From contig JAGMVK010000009.1 in assembly GCA_020747065.1 (NCBI GenBank), positions 372,001 through 436,000 of the forward strand: a DNA stretch of 64,000 nucleotides. Direction: 5' to 3'. The notes beneath the pieces are model-generated. The model was not told the origin of the DNA, did not search any database, and saw only the letters and a program-made list of their open reading frames with translations. This DNA is from Cadophora sp. MPI-SDFR-AT-0126. Taxonomy: Eukaryota; Ascomycota; Leotiomycetes; Helotiales; Ploettnerulaceae. How positions within the stretch are numbered: the stretch's first letter is position 1; every line of letters starts with the position of its first letter. The translations under genes and the position numbers were made by a program. Positions 24,367-36,065 of this stretch are shown here, piece by piece.

Positions 24367-24800
24367 CAGACTCCGCCGCAGCTCCAACATTGGTGATCGT
24401 GCCGAACCAGTCATCTCTGCGAAGTCCGAGAATTTCTGATTAAGGTACGCATCATTGTAAGCCATGAGGCCAGTTGGAGGCTTCTCTTCTAGATATGTCA
24501 CGCCAAATTTCGAGGATATTGAGCGCAGGGAAGGGAGTTGAAGGGACAAAGCTGCGGAGTTTGAAGAAGTTCAGCCACTATGTCAGCTGCCAAGCCCCAA
24601 ACTCCGCCAAACTCCGCCATCTGATCATGACTGCTCACATCAGTCAAGCTCGTGGTAAACCCTTTGCTAACTTTCAAAATAAATCGTGACTACCTATGTG
24701 CGGACTCCATGATATTAAGACCGCAGCATATTCGTGTGTCGAGGCTGTCGAGTTCCTCTTCGGACCGTCTAGCCTGTCTCTTTCCCTCGTCAAACTCCGC
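24367..24800. promoter_or_regulatory. Five CARACTCCGC elements in a divergent promoter
   Basis: The decamer CAAACTCCGC occurs at 24598-24607 and 24608-24617 (a perfect tandem pair), at 24791-24800, and in reverse orientation at 24554-24563. A one-mismatch copy, CAGACTCCGC, is at 24367-24376. The reverse strand reads GCGGAGTTTG, so each copy carries a CGG half-site of the type bound by Zn2Cys6 proteins. All five lie in the spacer between the fusion oxidoreductase and the regulator. That the regulator binds here is inference. Confidence 0.6.
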
Positions 24801-24820
24801 ATTTTCGAAGTTCCTCCACC

Positions 24821-26002
24821 ATGATGGCTGACACACCTAGGACGAGACAGAAATCTTGCATACCATGTGCAGCATCAAAGCGGAAATGTGATCAGGGGTG
24901 TCCGTGTGCTCGATGCGTATCAAAATCGCTGTCATGCGAGTATAAGCCTGGTCGCCCTCGCCCTGAAAGCGGAGTTCGTGAAGTATCATCCCCTTCGGGG
25001 GCCATTCTGAGCAATACGGCAGCAGATTTGGGATTTCATACTACGCAGGATCCCAGAGATCTCCCGGCAGAAGCGGTCACTGGTTCTGCATGGTCAGCCT
25101 TCCCGTCAGACGTCAATGGGTCATCGGATCCAAGTCCGGATACCATTGTTGATGATTCTTTCTTCATGGCCTTCGACAATCGCGGACTCGCCAATACTTA
25201 CCTGGAAGTAGGTGTCATGGATAGAGAACGAATAAGATACTGCGTCCGGTGTCTGAAGTCTTACCCATTATCGCTCGCTCATTCTGGAAGAACCGCTTTC
25301 ATACATCCGCAAAATTATCAACCCACGATGCCGAGAACCCTCCAAGATGCTATCTCAGCATCATCCCTGTATTCAAACAAGAATGAGATTAACGAAGCTA
25401 TGGTATGGGAGATAATCACTACCCAAGTAACTCGAATTACGGAACCAAAGCCATATTGGACTGTTGCAGAACATTTGGCATGTGTGCAGGCATTCATCAT
25501 CGTTCAAATCATCAGATTGTTCGATGGGGACATCAAACAACGATCTGATGCGGAACAGCAAGAAGAACTCCTCACTTCCTGGACTGATAGTCTAGCCGTC
25601 AGGACCGGAATCATCTCGTCTCCCTCGAGTGGAGTTGATCGCGGTTGGGAGACTTGGACATTCGAGGAAGCAATCCGTCGCACAATTCTCGTCTCACGAA
25701 CAGCACAATCGATGTTCGCCATTCAACGCCAAGGATTCTGTACAATGGTCGGCGCTGTCACTGAGCTCTCGTTCACTGCACAACGTAGGTTTTGGGCAGC
25801 GCCGAGTGCTATGCACTTCGTGAAGGCTTGTAAGGAGACAAGGAGGCTCTGGGTGGAGAAAATGGCCCTAGAAGAGTTGATGGAGAAAGGAGCTATAGAG
25901 GACCTCGATGAAATTGGGTGGTTGATGTTGGTCACATACAAAGGGGTAGATGGAGCGAATGAGTGGATTACAAGCAAAGGAGGGTTGACCTTGATCGACT
26001 AG
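24821..26002 (+). CDS. Zn(II)2Cys6 transcription factor
   Basis: Single exon, 393 aa, starting with two methionines. A binuclear zinc cluster with spacing C-x2-C-x6-C-x5-C-x2-C-x6-C begins at about residue 14 (CIPCAASKRKC, then CARC and the last Cys before EYKPGRPRP); an extra Cys sits just before the fourth ligand. A basic/proline linker follows. The rest is helical and hydrophobic and lacks obvious motifs, and the protein is short for the class. It should be a nuclear DNA-binding regulator. It is divergent from the fusion oxidoreductase, and a CAAACTCCGC element ends about 20 bp before its ATG, suggesting autoregulation as well as control of its neighbour. Confidence 0.88.
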   Translation: MMADTPRTRQKSCIPCAASKRKCDQGCPCARCVSKSLSCEYKPGRPRPESGVREVSSPSGAILSNTAADLGFHTTQDPRDLPAEAVTGSAWSAFPSDVNGSSDPSPDTIVDDSFFMAFDNRGLANTYLEVGVMDRERIRYCVRCLKSYPLSLAHSGRTAFIHPQNYQPTMPRTLQDAISASSLYSNKNEINEAMVWEIITTQVTRITEPKPYWTVAEHLACVQAFIIVQIIRLFDGDIKQRSDAEQQEELLTSWTDSLAVRTGIISSPSSGVDRGWETWTFEEAIRRTILVSRTAQSMFAIQRQGFCTMVGAVTELSFTAQRRFWAAPSAMHFVKACKETRRLWVEKMALEELMEKGAIEDLDEIGWLMLVTYKGVDGANEWITSKGGLTLID

Positions 26003-26718
26003 CTGTTGTCGATTGAGTCACTCTCTGGTTGAGTTGCGAAGCAGGCTTTCTTCATTCCGAATATTGCCCCTTCAAAGGCCCTTCCGGCTCGTGGATGGAA
26101 TCACTTTCTCACGACCAGAAGTATGTTTAGTAAATCAACCCTCGGCCTCAGTATTCTGACTTGACTCTGATTCGTTGCAGAAAGATTCTCCCCGACATGC
26201 GCTTCTCTCACGTCAGTCTCGCCTAAAAGTTTGCCGCCGCCAGAATTTCCTCATCAAGCAAGCGCATTTGTAATCATGCTGCATACCAGTAAAAGATCGA
26301 TTGTAATCTTTCGCGGCCTTATCGTGGAAGAGAGGCACTTGGTTTCAAGCTTTGTCATACTGGCGACAATAATCAACACTCAGACGCGTTGAAAATAGAA
26401 AACTGGAATTTGACTTACACATTGGAAATCGCGTTCGGTTCACTGTTTCTCTAGGAATAGGTTTGGATGGTACCGTATTGCCGAGCAAAGCTGTGACACC
26501 TTGGTTCGATGAGCCAGAATGTCTCCTATCTCGGAGGGCAAATCGGTTGCTAATCTGTATGAAGCCACACAACAAGATGCGCCAAGAAGTCCATTCATTC
26601 CGTTAACAGCCTCCGAGTTTCTGTCAAGTTCAGATCAAGGGCCGAAGAAAGGTAAGTAATCTGACTTTCTCTTGACTTATAGACAGAGCTAAGTTTGGAC
26701 GCAGAGAGAGATTCTAAG
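26003..26718. other. Intergenic spacer
   Basis: About 700 bp. A GTAAGT...TATAG pair at 26652-26682 could be a 5' UTR intron of the next gene: splicing it joins a frame that has no ATG. No other feature is recognised. Confidence 0.45.
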
Positions 26719-28562
26719 ATGCCAAGTCACAATGATCAATCGGATAGAGACAAGATGGACGATTATCCTGACAAGCCAAATTTCGAATTTGTGACAGTGA
26801 CCAGGCACCCATCAGCTACCACGCGAAGCGCAACATCCAGGAAAGTACGCACCCAGGCCATGCGAGATTACTTGAGGAAACAAAACCGCCAGGCCATCTC
26901 AGGGGTCGTTGAGGTTCTTCAAAGCACAAACCCGGAAGAACCTGAACAATACAAGGGCAAATTCAAATTGAATTCTTGGACACATAAATCGAAGGAGAAA
27001 TCTGTTGTCTCCAGGGTCGAGACATTACGTAGAGCAGACCGGAGAGTTTCTGATGTGGAACAAGCCGCGGGTGAGGGTTTGAAAACGTTAGACGCTGAGT
27101 TTTGGCGATCCTTCAAACCGTCGAGTACGGCCTTCAATCTCGTTTCTGGGTCTTTAGATCCGTTTAACACACTGGCTATCAGGCTTGGCCCTGCGAGTGA
27201 GAGACTGCTCATGCACTGTGAGTCTATTTCATATCTTTTGTTTTGGTTTCCTCACAGCGACTGGTGACTTTTTGAAAGTTGGTCTTTCTCTTCTCAGATC
27301 ACTTGGAAACGCGGAAAGATGTATCTTGACGATGTTCACAATCTTTATAGATAATACAGCATATAACATGAATTCGCTTGCTATCAACGCCGAAGGGGAT
27401 TTCTTCTCCTATGTCAAGCGCGACCCCGCTCTGTTCCATTCAATCCTTTACCTTGTGGCGCTACACTCCAATCTCAAATACGGCGCTACAGACTCCGCAG
27501 TATCCTTATATCACGGAAGTGAGACATTCAGAGTTATTAGTGAAAGACTTAGAAGCTCTAATGTCGTCTTCAGCGATGCGACAATCGCTGCTGTGGCAAT
27601 GCTTGCGAACAAGGAGGCGAGTTTTTTTTTTTTTTTTCCCGATGTTTGATCCTTGTCACAGCTGACAAGAAATTTTCCAGAACCTCAATGGAAGATATGA
27701 ATTATCAAAGATGCATAAACAGGGTCTAGAAAAGATGATACGTTTGCGAGGAGGTGTTCAAGTCCTCCAAGGAGTATTTCGAAGGATAGTGACGTGGTAT
27801 GGACCTAGAACCACTTCGATCCCCGTACCCAATTGATCTAACATGAAATATAGGACGGACTTGTGCTACGCAACCATCTGGTCCTGTCAACCCTCTTTCC
27901 CACGTCTTTTTCCACGCTCAAAACAATATCATCATCATCACCCAACCGACGATGGAAACCCCGCCTTCCTCAAGCCCAGCCACACCTTCGGCGCTACATC
28001 GCCAATCCCCCCCATCTTCGATGCACTTCGTACTCTATCTCAAAGTCTTTCCCCGGCAAATATTGCGTGTATCAACAGAATCGGGGCAAGCAACGCAATC
28101 TACAACCTCGAATACGACCTCCTTTTGCTCAACGAGCCTTTCTCTGCCTTTTCAGATGTATTGGATTCTACAATCCAGGTCAAAACCTTGCCACTAAGAA
28201 CAGCCGCCCACATCTACCTCTGGCTAGCTATCCGTGAAATTCCGCTCACTTCAGAGCTCATCCATCGAATGGTTCAGAGGCTGCAGGAATCTTTGGTCGG
28301 AACATTGTCCCAGTGGTGGACGGGTACCAGAGAAAGTATGATATGGTTATTGTGGATTCTATTTGTTGGCGGTATTGCTGCCATGGGAAGGGAAGAGAGA
28401 ATGTGGTTTGTGCAGGAAATGTCGGGTATTTGTAGGACGCTGGGTATCTCTGACAATGACACTTTGAGGAACTCTCTGTATCTTGTGCTGTGGCAGGAGG
28501 AATTTTGTGGGGAAAAGTTGGAGTTGCTGTGGTTGGACGTTGTGCCATTACTGGGATGTTGA
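26719..28562 (+). CDS. Fungal-specific transcription factor-domain protein, no zinc cluster
   Basis: Probable exons are 26719-27217, about 27258-27616, 27681-27796 and 27854-28562, giving about 560 aa. The second intron has a GC donor (GAG/GCGAGT) and contains a long T-run; the join NKE-NLNGRYELSK is typical of the family. The acceptor of the first intron is uncertain (27257 or 27279, same frame). The protein belongs to the Fungal_trans_2 type often labelled tachykinin family. It starts with a basic Arg-rich N-terminus (RKVRTQAMRDYLRKQNRQ) instead of a zinc cluster, followed by the helical body (GSLDPFNTLAIRLGP, MIRLRGGVQVL, WTDLCYATIW). It is likely nuclear; DNA binding is unproven. Its C-terminal half resembles the regulator at 44.0-46.2 kb. 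Confidence 0.8.
27617..27680 (+). other. GC-AG intron
   Basis: This 64-nt intron starts GCGAGT and ends TTTTCCAG. Removing it joins codons that match the expected family sequence. No GT donor in the vicinity gives an open frame. It contains a T homopolymer of about 16-17 nt. Confidence 0.7.
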
Positions 28563-29653
28563 GGGAAATCATAGAAATCATTTGCCGGTCCTTGAGAGTT
28601 CTTACTGTCCTTGAATGATCATTTTGGAGTTAAGATGTATACTCACTCGGAGAATCTAGGAAGTCTCCCCAGATACCGAGTCTCAGGAATGTGATGAGTT
28701 GGCTTAACAATTCTCAAGGTAGTTTACGGCATTCAGATTCACGCAGACCAAACTGTTGAAGACAGTAGGGTGAACACCGTTCAAATTCCTCAAAGCAAAC
28801 ACTCGCAGGCCGAAAATGATCTCCCGTTTGTATATCATTCAAGTAGCCTGTTTTACCTTTGGTGGGCGGGGAGGTTGTATCATGGCCGTTGCTCGGGTTG
28901 GCATGGATATTAAGTTCCACTTGATTGTTTTGTGCCGCAGCAGACAATAGAGATGAAGCAAAAGAATTTCCTTGTATATCTCGTCATCAGTATCTGTACT
29001 CTGCGCCTAAAATTACATCGATATGCTTGTAAGTGTCAATCGCCCTTCAAGCATGTGGCTTCTCCCCGCTGACTTTCACGACTGGATTCCTGAAACATAT
29101 TTCCCGTGTACGAAATGGTGTAATCTCTTTATTACTAGCTGAGTACTTCGGTGGTCCGATAATCACGGTTTACTTTCAATACTTTTCCTTAGAATTGTTC
29201 TGATCGTCTGGGAAATATCATTTCAGGTCGCAAAACATGATGAGCTCGCCTAACGTTGCATAGGTTGGTACGAGATTTAGCTTGGGGGCTATGCACGCTG
29301 TCGTTGTTGAAACCAGAACCCTGAGAGATTGATCTTGGCACCAGGAAACTCCAATGAATAGGCATTGTCAAGCCCCATAAGGTTCTGGCCGTGGGATCGC
29401 TGCCACTGTCAGCACTAAATGCATCCACTGCCCGTCCTACCGTGGGCACTACTGAATTAGCTGCAGGCCTGCTGTGAGGCACAGCTTCCGCCTCAGTTTA
29501 ATTGACAGTGCAATTCTGTTTCCTCGTTCAATTTTCTTAACTCTGGCTTGATTCACAATTATTTGCCATTCATCGAGGCTTAACTGGCGACAGCATGAAG
29601 GAACGACCAGCTAATGACTCTGAACTGACTGCTTAGAGGGAACACTCCACAGA
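28563..29653. other. Intergenic region
   Basis: About 1.1 kb between two plus-strand genes. The frames on the minus strand at 28714-28947 and 29189-29482 have no recognisable domain. No RNA gene or repeat is seen. Confidence 0.6.
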
Positions 29654-32600
29654 ATGGTTATCTCGAGGAAGCCAGTTGGAGTGCAACCTGGTAATATCTC
29701 GGTGCCATCACAGCCACGAACTGACGAGATCTCGGACGATGGAGTCTCTGCGATGTCGAGGTTCTCTTCCAAGATCAGTCGCAGCCCGGACGGAGTATCC
29801 GACTCGCTTCCCAGGGCTGAAACAACATATGGGCATAGTATGAATGACATCGATATCGGACAGCAAGGAATTCCGTTGGTGGACTTTAATGCAGCCAAAA
29901 CAGCTCCCACACAGAATGGCCAATATAGCAGACTTTCGGGGAACATGTCCGATCTTAGAGAAGGGGCATCAGACGACGAGCCTGGAATGAAGAATACCAT
30001 GAACAGCTCGGTGCAAGAAAACACGCCTTGTCTTTGGCTCCCCAAAGCACTTCGGTGGCCATTCATGGCCGTTCTGGCAGTGGTCACTCTCGGGCTAGGA
30101 CTTCTCGTCTTGGGATTGACCATTCAGTCTGAGAGAAATTATGGACTCGGTACAGATCGCGATTCCTCGATCTTCCTTTTCGGATGGAGGTTTACTCCTA
30201 CTCTGTTTGCAGTCATCTATACTCTTCTCTTGATGGCAATGTTTAACGATGTACGGCGGACTGAAGTCTTTGCTAGGCTATCTACACCCAGCAGTTCGAC
30301 CGCTGCTGAAAGCCTCTTCTACAAACCGGGGATGTTCTGGTTGGACCCGATCAACGCTATGAGGAAAGAGAAAAGTGCTGGCGTTCGAAATCGGGCCCTT
30401 TTCTGGGCATCAATGGTTTACATTCTTGGGCTCTTGATAATCTCGCCTTTCTCTGCTGCTTTCCTGTCTCCAGCTGAAGTTTCGATACCCCGCGATGCTT
30501 CCTTCTCTCGTCTGTCGACCTCATCTACGAACCCCATGAAACTCACTTCTGACGATGAGATATACTTCCGGACGATTTCAAGTGTCTTGCTGAACACTAC
30601 CACGTCAGCTTGGCTCAGTAACAATTACACCATCATACCATTCTGGCCCTCAACCATGAAGAGAGCTCCCCTTGGTGCCAGTCTTTCATCATCGGAGCAA
30701 CGTTGGATAGCCAGTACAACTGTTTATCGAACCGAGCTTGACTGCAAAGTCATGGAATTGAAACACTTCACAAACACTACTCTCAATCAGACTATTTATC
30801 GATCCAACGGGACGATAGGATACACAGGACGGAATATGACCTCGTTTATCCTCACATCAGATGATGGGTGCTCTTTGGGTTACTCCGGACACCCTACTGG
30901 ACAGTCTGTCGACAGCATGTTTGACACTGGTGGGGGTTGGTGGTCGGGCTTTTCGAACTTCAGTTATCCTTTGCTTGGGCAAGCTGGGAATGGGACTGCT
31001 GAAGGTGTTAACAGCAGTAACCCTATCATGCTCAATACAAGCTCTGAGTGTGGGAATCGCAGAATGTTCTTTCTCTCCACTCCAGATGATGATCAAGGTT
31101 TCCAAGCGAAAGGGTACATCTGCGGCACCATTTATTTCTCAGCCGAGATACCAGTGACCATCTCAAGCACAGGTTCTTTCTCTCAAGCCACATTTGATGT
31201 GGAGTTATTCAACAGAACCAAGGCACCAATATCTGCAAATGTCCTGGACATATCACAATTTGAGAACGCGTTCCTCAGTCAGAACTGGACGTCAAAATTC
31301 CAGGCACCTAATTCTGCAGGTATTCCGACACAAGCTTTGAGGCCACAGATTGGCGGACCTTTAATCTTAGTTGGAGCACAGAACAACTTCGATCTGAGAG
31401 CTATGATAGGAAATTCGAACCTTCCAGACCAAGCTCGGCAAGTGCAGCAGCGCTTCCTAGGCGAAAGCATGCAGTCGCTTTTCAGGAACAGCGGGACCGA
31501 AAAATCCGACAACATTCCAGGACAAATCGTTCACGCCGAGAGACGGATTATTGCGAGCCTCACAGTTGGAGTACTGCTTACAACCATGCTTCTGCTCTCA
31601 TCCTTGATGATTGCCATGGTCACATATCATACCCGTTTTGACAGACGACCGCTCAACTTGTACCAGGATCCTGCGTCAACATTGGCTGTTGCTTCTTTGA
31701 TTCGTTCAGAGTCGTCAACAAGAGCTCTATTCGATGGCTTGGACAGATCATCGGAAAGTTCCATGTTGAAGCAACTTGATGGCTATTCATTTTCTCTCCG
31801 CAGTGGGGTGCTGTACGCTTTCGACATGAAGGACGCATACGAGCAATCAGGTATGCTCTTCCCGAATCAAGTATACTTGAATCAGCTAACCACTAAGCCG
31901 GAAATACTCCAGTAGATAGACGATCTGGCTTGAAGCCCGCCCAAGATTGGCGGCCCAAACTTCTTCGCGGTTGGCTTCTGGGCCCTCTTCTTCTATTTCT
32001 GGCAGCTCTCGTCATTGTGATCTCAGTCCTATTCGCCAAGTATCGTCGCTCTGGGATTTACCAGTCTTTCCTCGTGTCATCAGTAAATATCAAGGTTGAC
32101 AACAGATCAAGAGAAGCGCTTGCTCCGTATTCGATCATTCCAACTCTCATTGCCGTAGGAGTTAAATTATGGTGGGGTTCTATCGACGAAATTTTTCGAA
32201 GATTGCAGCCTTATGTTTCGATGGCGGTTGAACCTACTAAGGGACGTAGTGGGACTGCTCTGTCATATATCAGCTCTCCTTTGGTGTGGGCTATTGGAAA
32301 GGCTGCTAGATATCGACATTGGCTTCTTGCCGTTGTTGCTACTGGCGCCTTCCTCACTGAGATCTGTAAGTATTCTGAGAGGACACCTGCTTCAGAGATT
32401 CACAGAATACATGTGTCTATCTTGGCCTAGATAATTACTGCGGATTCGAATCATATGCGCAAATTACTAACAGTTTCGCAGTCACGGTGGGGATGTCGGC
32501 ACTTTGGGACCGTAATCCAGGAGTACGGTCTCGCAATATCAACATGGCACGCAGCTTTGAATTCAGATCGGTGCCTGCTGTTTTCGAAGTACTTCCACCA

Positions 32601-34506
32601 TCAGTTCATGGATATACTGAGAGTACGATAACTCAAGCAGCCAAAGGTAAGGATACGCTCCTCTCGCTAGCATGAACTGTTCTTTTCTGACATTTTCAGC
32701 ATCACTGTCAAATATATTCGGAGACTTACTCACAGGTTGGATGTATTCTTCTATCAACGAAGGGACCTATAACTCAACTCTTGCCGCATGGACGAGTGAC
32801 GATTGGGCATTTCTACCTGTCGACCTCGATACCGTTCCGGTATCCTCTTCAATCATTAAACCGCCGTCTATCACTGGTCAAGTCGGCGCCTTATCTGCTG
32901 TAAACGCGACTCTGGGTACTCCAGCCATCAGAGGGAGGCTGGAATGTACCCCATTCGATATGACAAAAAACATATCAGCATGGCTCAACACCCTGGATTT
33001 TACCAACAAGACCGCATGGAACGACTCCCATATTCCTCCAGACCTCAGGACTGGCTACGAACTCAAAACTGGATTCGCGTTGAACAGATCAAGCACGGGC
33101 GGGCAATATCGATACTGGGATGGCACATATCCTTACTTCAGCTTCTTCTCAACAAACTTTCGTCTTACTTGTTGTGCGAACGAGACGGATGACGCAGTCA
33201 ATGAGGCATCAATCGGATACTGGTCGTCGGCTGCCGATTATCCCAGCACTAGTGTGGTCGTGAAATGGATCAAGGGCTTCCCATATTCCAGACAATTCAA
33301 TTCTTCGACATCATCTCGACAGCGTGTCGGCGATGGAAGTGCAAGCGGGTCCCATTGGACGTGGAAGGATATCCCGGAAGTCACTGCATTGAACTGCACG
33401 CCCATCTTCGAAACTGCAAACGCCACAGTTACAGTCGATACCACCACGCAGGTCGTTCAAAACTACACAATTTTAGATAAACCGCAAGTTGACTCAAACG
33501 CTTTCGCATACAACTACGTGCAATTAAACGTTTCGAAAGGAGTCAACTACTCGTCTCAATACATGGGAGGCGGAGGTTACCAGGTCAAACCAGGTGTCTA
33601 CCTCAATAACATGACAGTCAGGTTCGTCGCTAATTAAGCAACGACGAAGAGCCCCAGTTCCACTGACGCTAATTTTTTTTTTTTTTTAACAGTTATGGCT
33701 ATTTATTCCTCTCATCCCTCCTTGGCGCGTCCAACTCAGCTCTGACGGGCTACGATCCAATGACATCCTCAATCAGACAAGAAAACCTAGACGACCGAAC
33801 CTACAACTTCCGCCTACCAGGCCTCAATGTAGATTTCATGTCCTATGTCTCGCTGTCTCTAGCGCAGAACAACCCTTCTCTCCTTCTCGATCCCATGAAG
33901 TTGGGCAATATATCCAGCACAGTATTCTCCATGTTCTTCAAACATTTCGTACATTCGGATGTCCGCAGTAACGGCGGCATGTATATGAATGGGACCTGGG
34001 TTCTGCAGCCAAGAGGTGCGGTGCCGCCGAGTGATCTGGGTCCAACCAGAGATAGTATGAGCAAAGTCTATTTGCAAGATACTCTTCTCCCTTCAGGATT
34101 GGAGCCTATTACGAATGCGATTGTCACGACGCGGATAGAACAGTTGGACCTAAGTCCGGCTGCTGTCATACTCTGCTTGTCTATTTTGTGCTTTCTGCTA
34201 CTGACAACTGTTGTTGTCTTGGGATGGCATCGGCAATATCTGCGGCTGCTCCCTCGAGATGTTGATACCCTTGGAAGCGTTTTGGGATTCGTGTATGCAA
34301 GTGACAGGCTTCTGAAGTCATCTGGACATAGTGCGAAGAGAGCTCAAAGAGGTGAGATGGTCAGTATGGGTTGGTTTGAGAGCGGTGGGAAAAGGAGGTG
34401 GGGCGTTGAAATTATTGATCAGACGGATGATCCCAGGTCTCGGGATGAGTCCTCGAGTACGAACAAGAGATCCGGATATACGCAGGTAGATTCACATGTA
34501 TCATGA
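29654..34506 (+). CDS. Large DUF3433 multi-pass membrane protein
   Basis: Five exons (29654-31850, 31913-32365, 32482-32646, 32700-33621, 33693-34506) give 1516 aa with every phase consistent. The layout is a cytosolic Ser-rich N-terminus, a first membrane helix near residues 135-158, further helices (FLFGWRFTPTLFAVIY, MVYILGLLIISPFSAAFL), and a long Asn/Ser/Thr-rich loop with many N-glycosylation sequons. A middle membrane pair follows (LTVGVLLTTMLLLSSLMIAM and WLLGPLLLFLAALVIVISVL). The segment SYISSPLVWAIGKAARYRHW is the family hallmark. A second glycosylatable domain and a last helix (ILCLSILCFLLLTTVVVLGW) complete it. DUF3433 proteins occur only in filamentous fungi and their function is unknown; a surface location is inferred. 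The last intron ends in a T-run of about 16. Confidence 0.9.
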
Positions 34507-35041
34507 TTACAGAAGACTCAAAATGATAATCTTAGTGTACCGCTGTTAATTAATGGACTGTGAGGTGAGAAACTGTTGCGACGTGGACTTTTGCAAAGCT
34601 GACAAAGATTAGTGGAGAATGAGTTGGGTAGCTATGATTCCTTCTCAGTCACATACATTTTGCTACTCAGGTCAAGCATTAGATACTCAATATACGCAGA
34701 TCCAGCATGAATAATTTGAAGTCTCATCTAAGTTTACATCGTTCGAGTTTCTACCCCTGAGACTACGATCGAGCGCGACGCTGAAGCACACTGACAGGTC
34801 ACTGAGGAGGGCTCTATAAATCGCCATCTGGTGGGCCTAACACATCCCCACGTCCCCAAAAAATGAACAGTACCTGAATAAAATGCCATGAATTGTCTTG
34901 AAGCTGACGATCGGCTTGTGTCGCGACGGGAAACTTAAGTGCTACCCATGTTCAAGCTCCACCAGGCCTACCAGGTCCATCCGCCAATTGGCGATAGTAA
35001 ACCTGAATGCCAGCTCTGATCGTGGCAAACAACAAAACCGA
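34507..35041. other. Convergent 3' spacer
   Basis: About 530 bp between the DUF3433 stop and the end of a small minus-strand membrane-protein gene. No additional feature is recognised. Confidence 0.6.
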
Positions 35042-35629
35042 CTAGCGAAACAAAGGAGATTCGTAACCGGCCTCTTTCAAGATACCGACAAAGATGCCCG
35101 TAAGACCGACTCCATTCGTGACCAGATACTTTGCAACATTCCCATTCCATGATTCCAGACGTGAATGTAGTCCGCACTCCCTTCTGAACCAAGCTGCTCG
35201 GGACCAGCAACAAAAGAGTATGCTGCCACCAAGATGAGAATCCGTTTTGCGAGCCTCCGAAGTACACATGGTCGAAGATGAAGAAAATGACTTTCAAAAC
35301 CGTGATGATGAAGAAGATTGAGATCAGAACATCGGCAGCCACCTTGAGTGGAAAGTCCGTGAAGCTGCAAATGGCGTATGTGACAGGTGAATGGTGGCCA
35401 CAGTGAGATATTCCAGCTCGTCGATGAATCTGAAGAGGAAATTGAAGAGGACGAACATTGAGAGGAATAACGCAAGGGTTTCTTCTTTGCTAGTTTCCCC
35501 GGGAGTCTTGTGGATTCCAAGTCTCTCGAAGGGTGAGTCGAATGGATGAGTTGCTATTGTCTTAGTATGGTGCTTGGGAGAGTTGTAGAGACCAAGCTTC
35601 TCCAGGAGAGCATGGAGTGGAGTTGTCAT
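35042..35629 (-). CDS. Small multi-pass membrane protein, splice model uncertain
   Basis: The start at 35629 opens a frame of about 100 codons with the helix TLALFLSMFVLFNFLF. Frames downstream continue with VLISIFFIITVLKVIFFIFD and finish with VTNGVGLTGIFVGILKEAGY and a stop at 35042. Two models keep an open frame. In one a 59-nt intron (35343-35401, donor GTGGCC) is removed; in the other only 20 nt (35365-35384, GTCACA...GCAG) are skipped. The second model restores a smoother hydrophobic stretch but is too short for a normal intron. Both need a 49-nt intron at 35181-35229. The product would be 159-172 aa. No family is recognised. It could be a real gene with weak donors or a decaying one. 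Confidence 0.5.
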
Positions 35630-36065
35630 ATTGGCAATGTGCTTTCCATAGATGTCGCTGAGGGCACTCGTCAGTTTTTATATAATTGAAGTTCAAATAT
35701 TCAAGAATTTTGAGTTTGAGGTTAGTGTGAGGCTTTGTTCTTCGTTATCCAGATGCATCCACAGTGTTATCAAAGACACTCGCTGGCACATCATTCCAAC
35801 AGTATCGTACCGAAGCGTCAACAAAGAATTCCACGAAAGCGAGACACACATGCAATCTAGCACCATTTCAAACGAGCGAATAAACCACAGGCATCAGAAA
35901 TGGCGGAGCTCAAAAAGAAAATTTGGTGGGGCCTATTATGGGAAATAGTACACCCCAATTCTTTTCCGCAAAAAATGCATCCAGCTCTCCATCTCATCAA
36001 GTTCTCCGTTCTCCTAAGCGGCATACCTCAATAGAGAAATTGGAACAAGTCCAGGTCTACTACTT
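35630..36065. other. Intergenic spacer
   Basis: About 430 bp between two minus-strand membrane-protein genes. A plus-strand frame at 35652-35948 has no recognisable features. Confidence 0.55.

Noticed and set aside
24340..24549. 69-codon minus-strand ORF in the divergent promoter
   Set aside because: It overlaps the regulatory motif region, has no domain, and the fusion oxidoreductase already has a good start with a TATA box.
29611..30123. 170-codon minus-strand ORF opposite the DUF3433 start
   Set aside because: It lies fully antisense to a well-supported exon and has no recognisable domain.
33672..33687. Long T homopolymer as a mobile-element tail
   Set aside because: It is the polypyrimidine tract of a frame-confirmed intron of the DUF3433 gene, directly before its acceptor.
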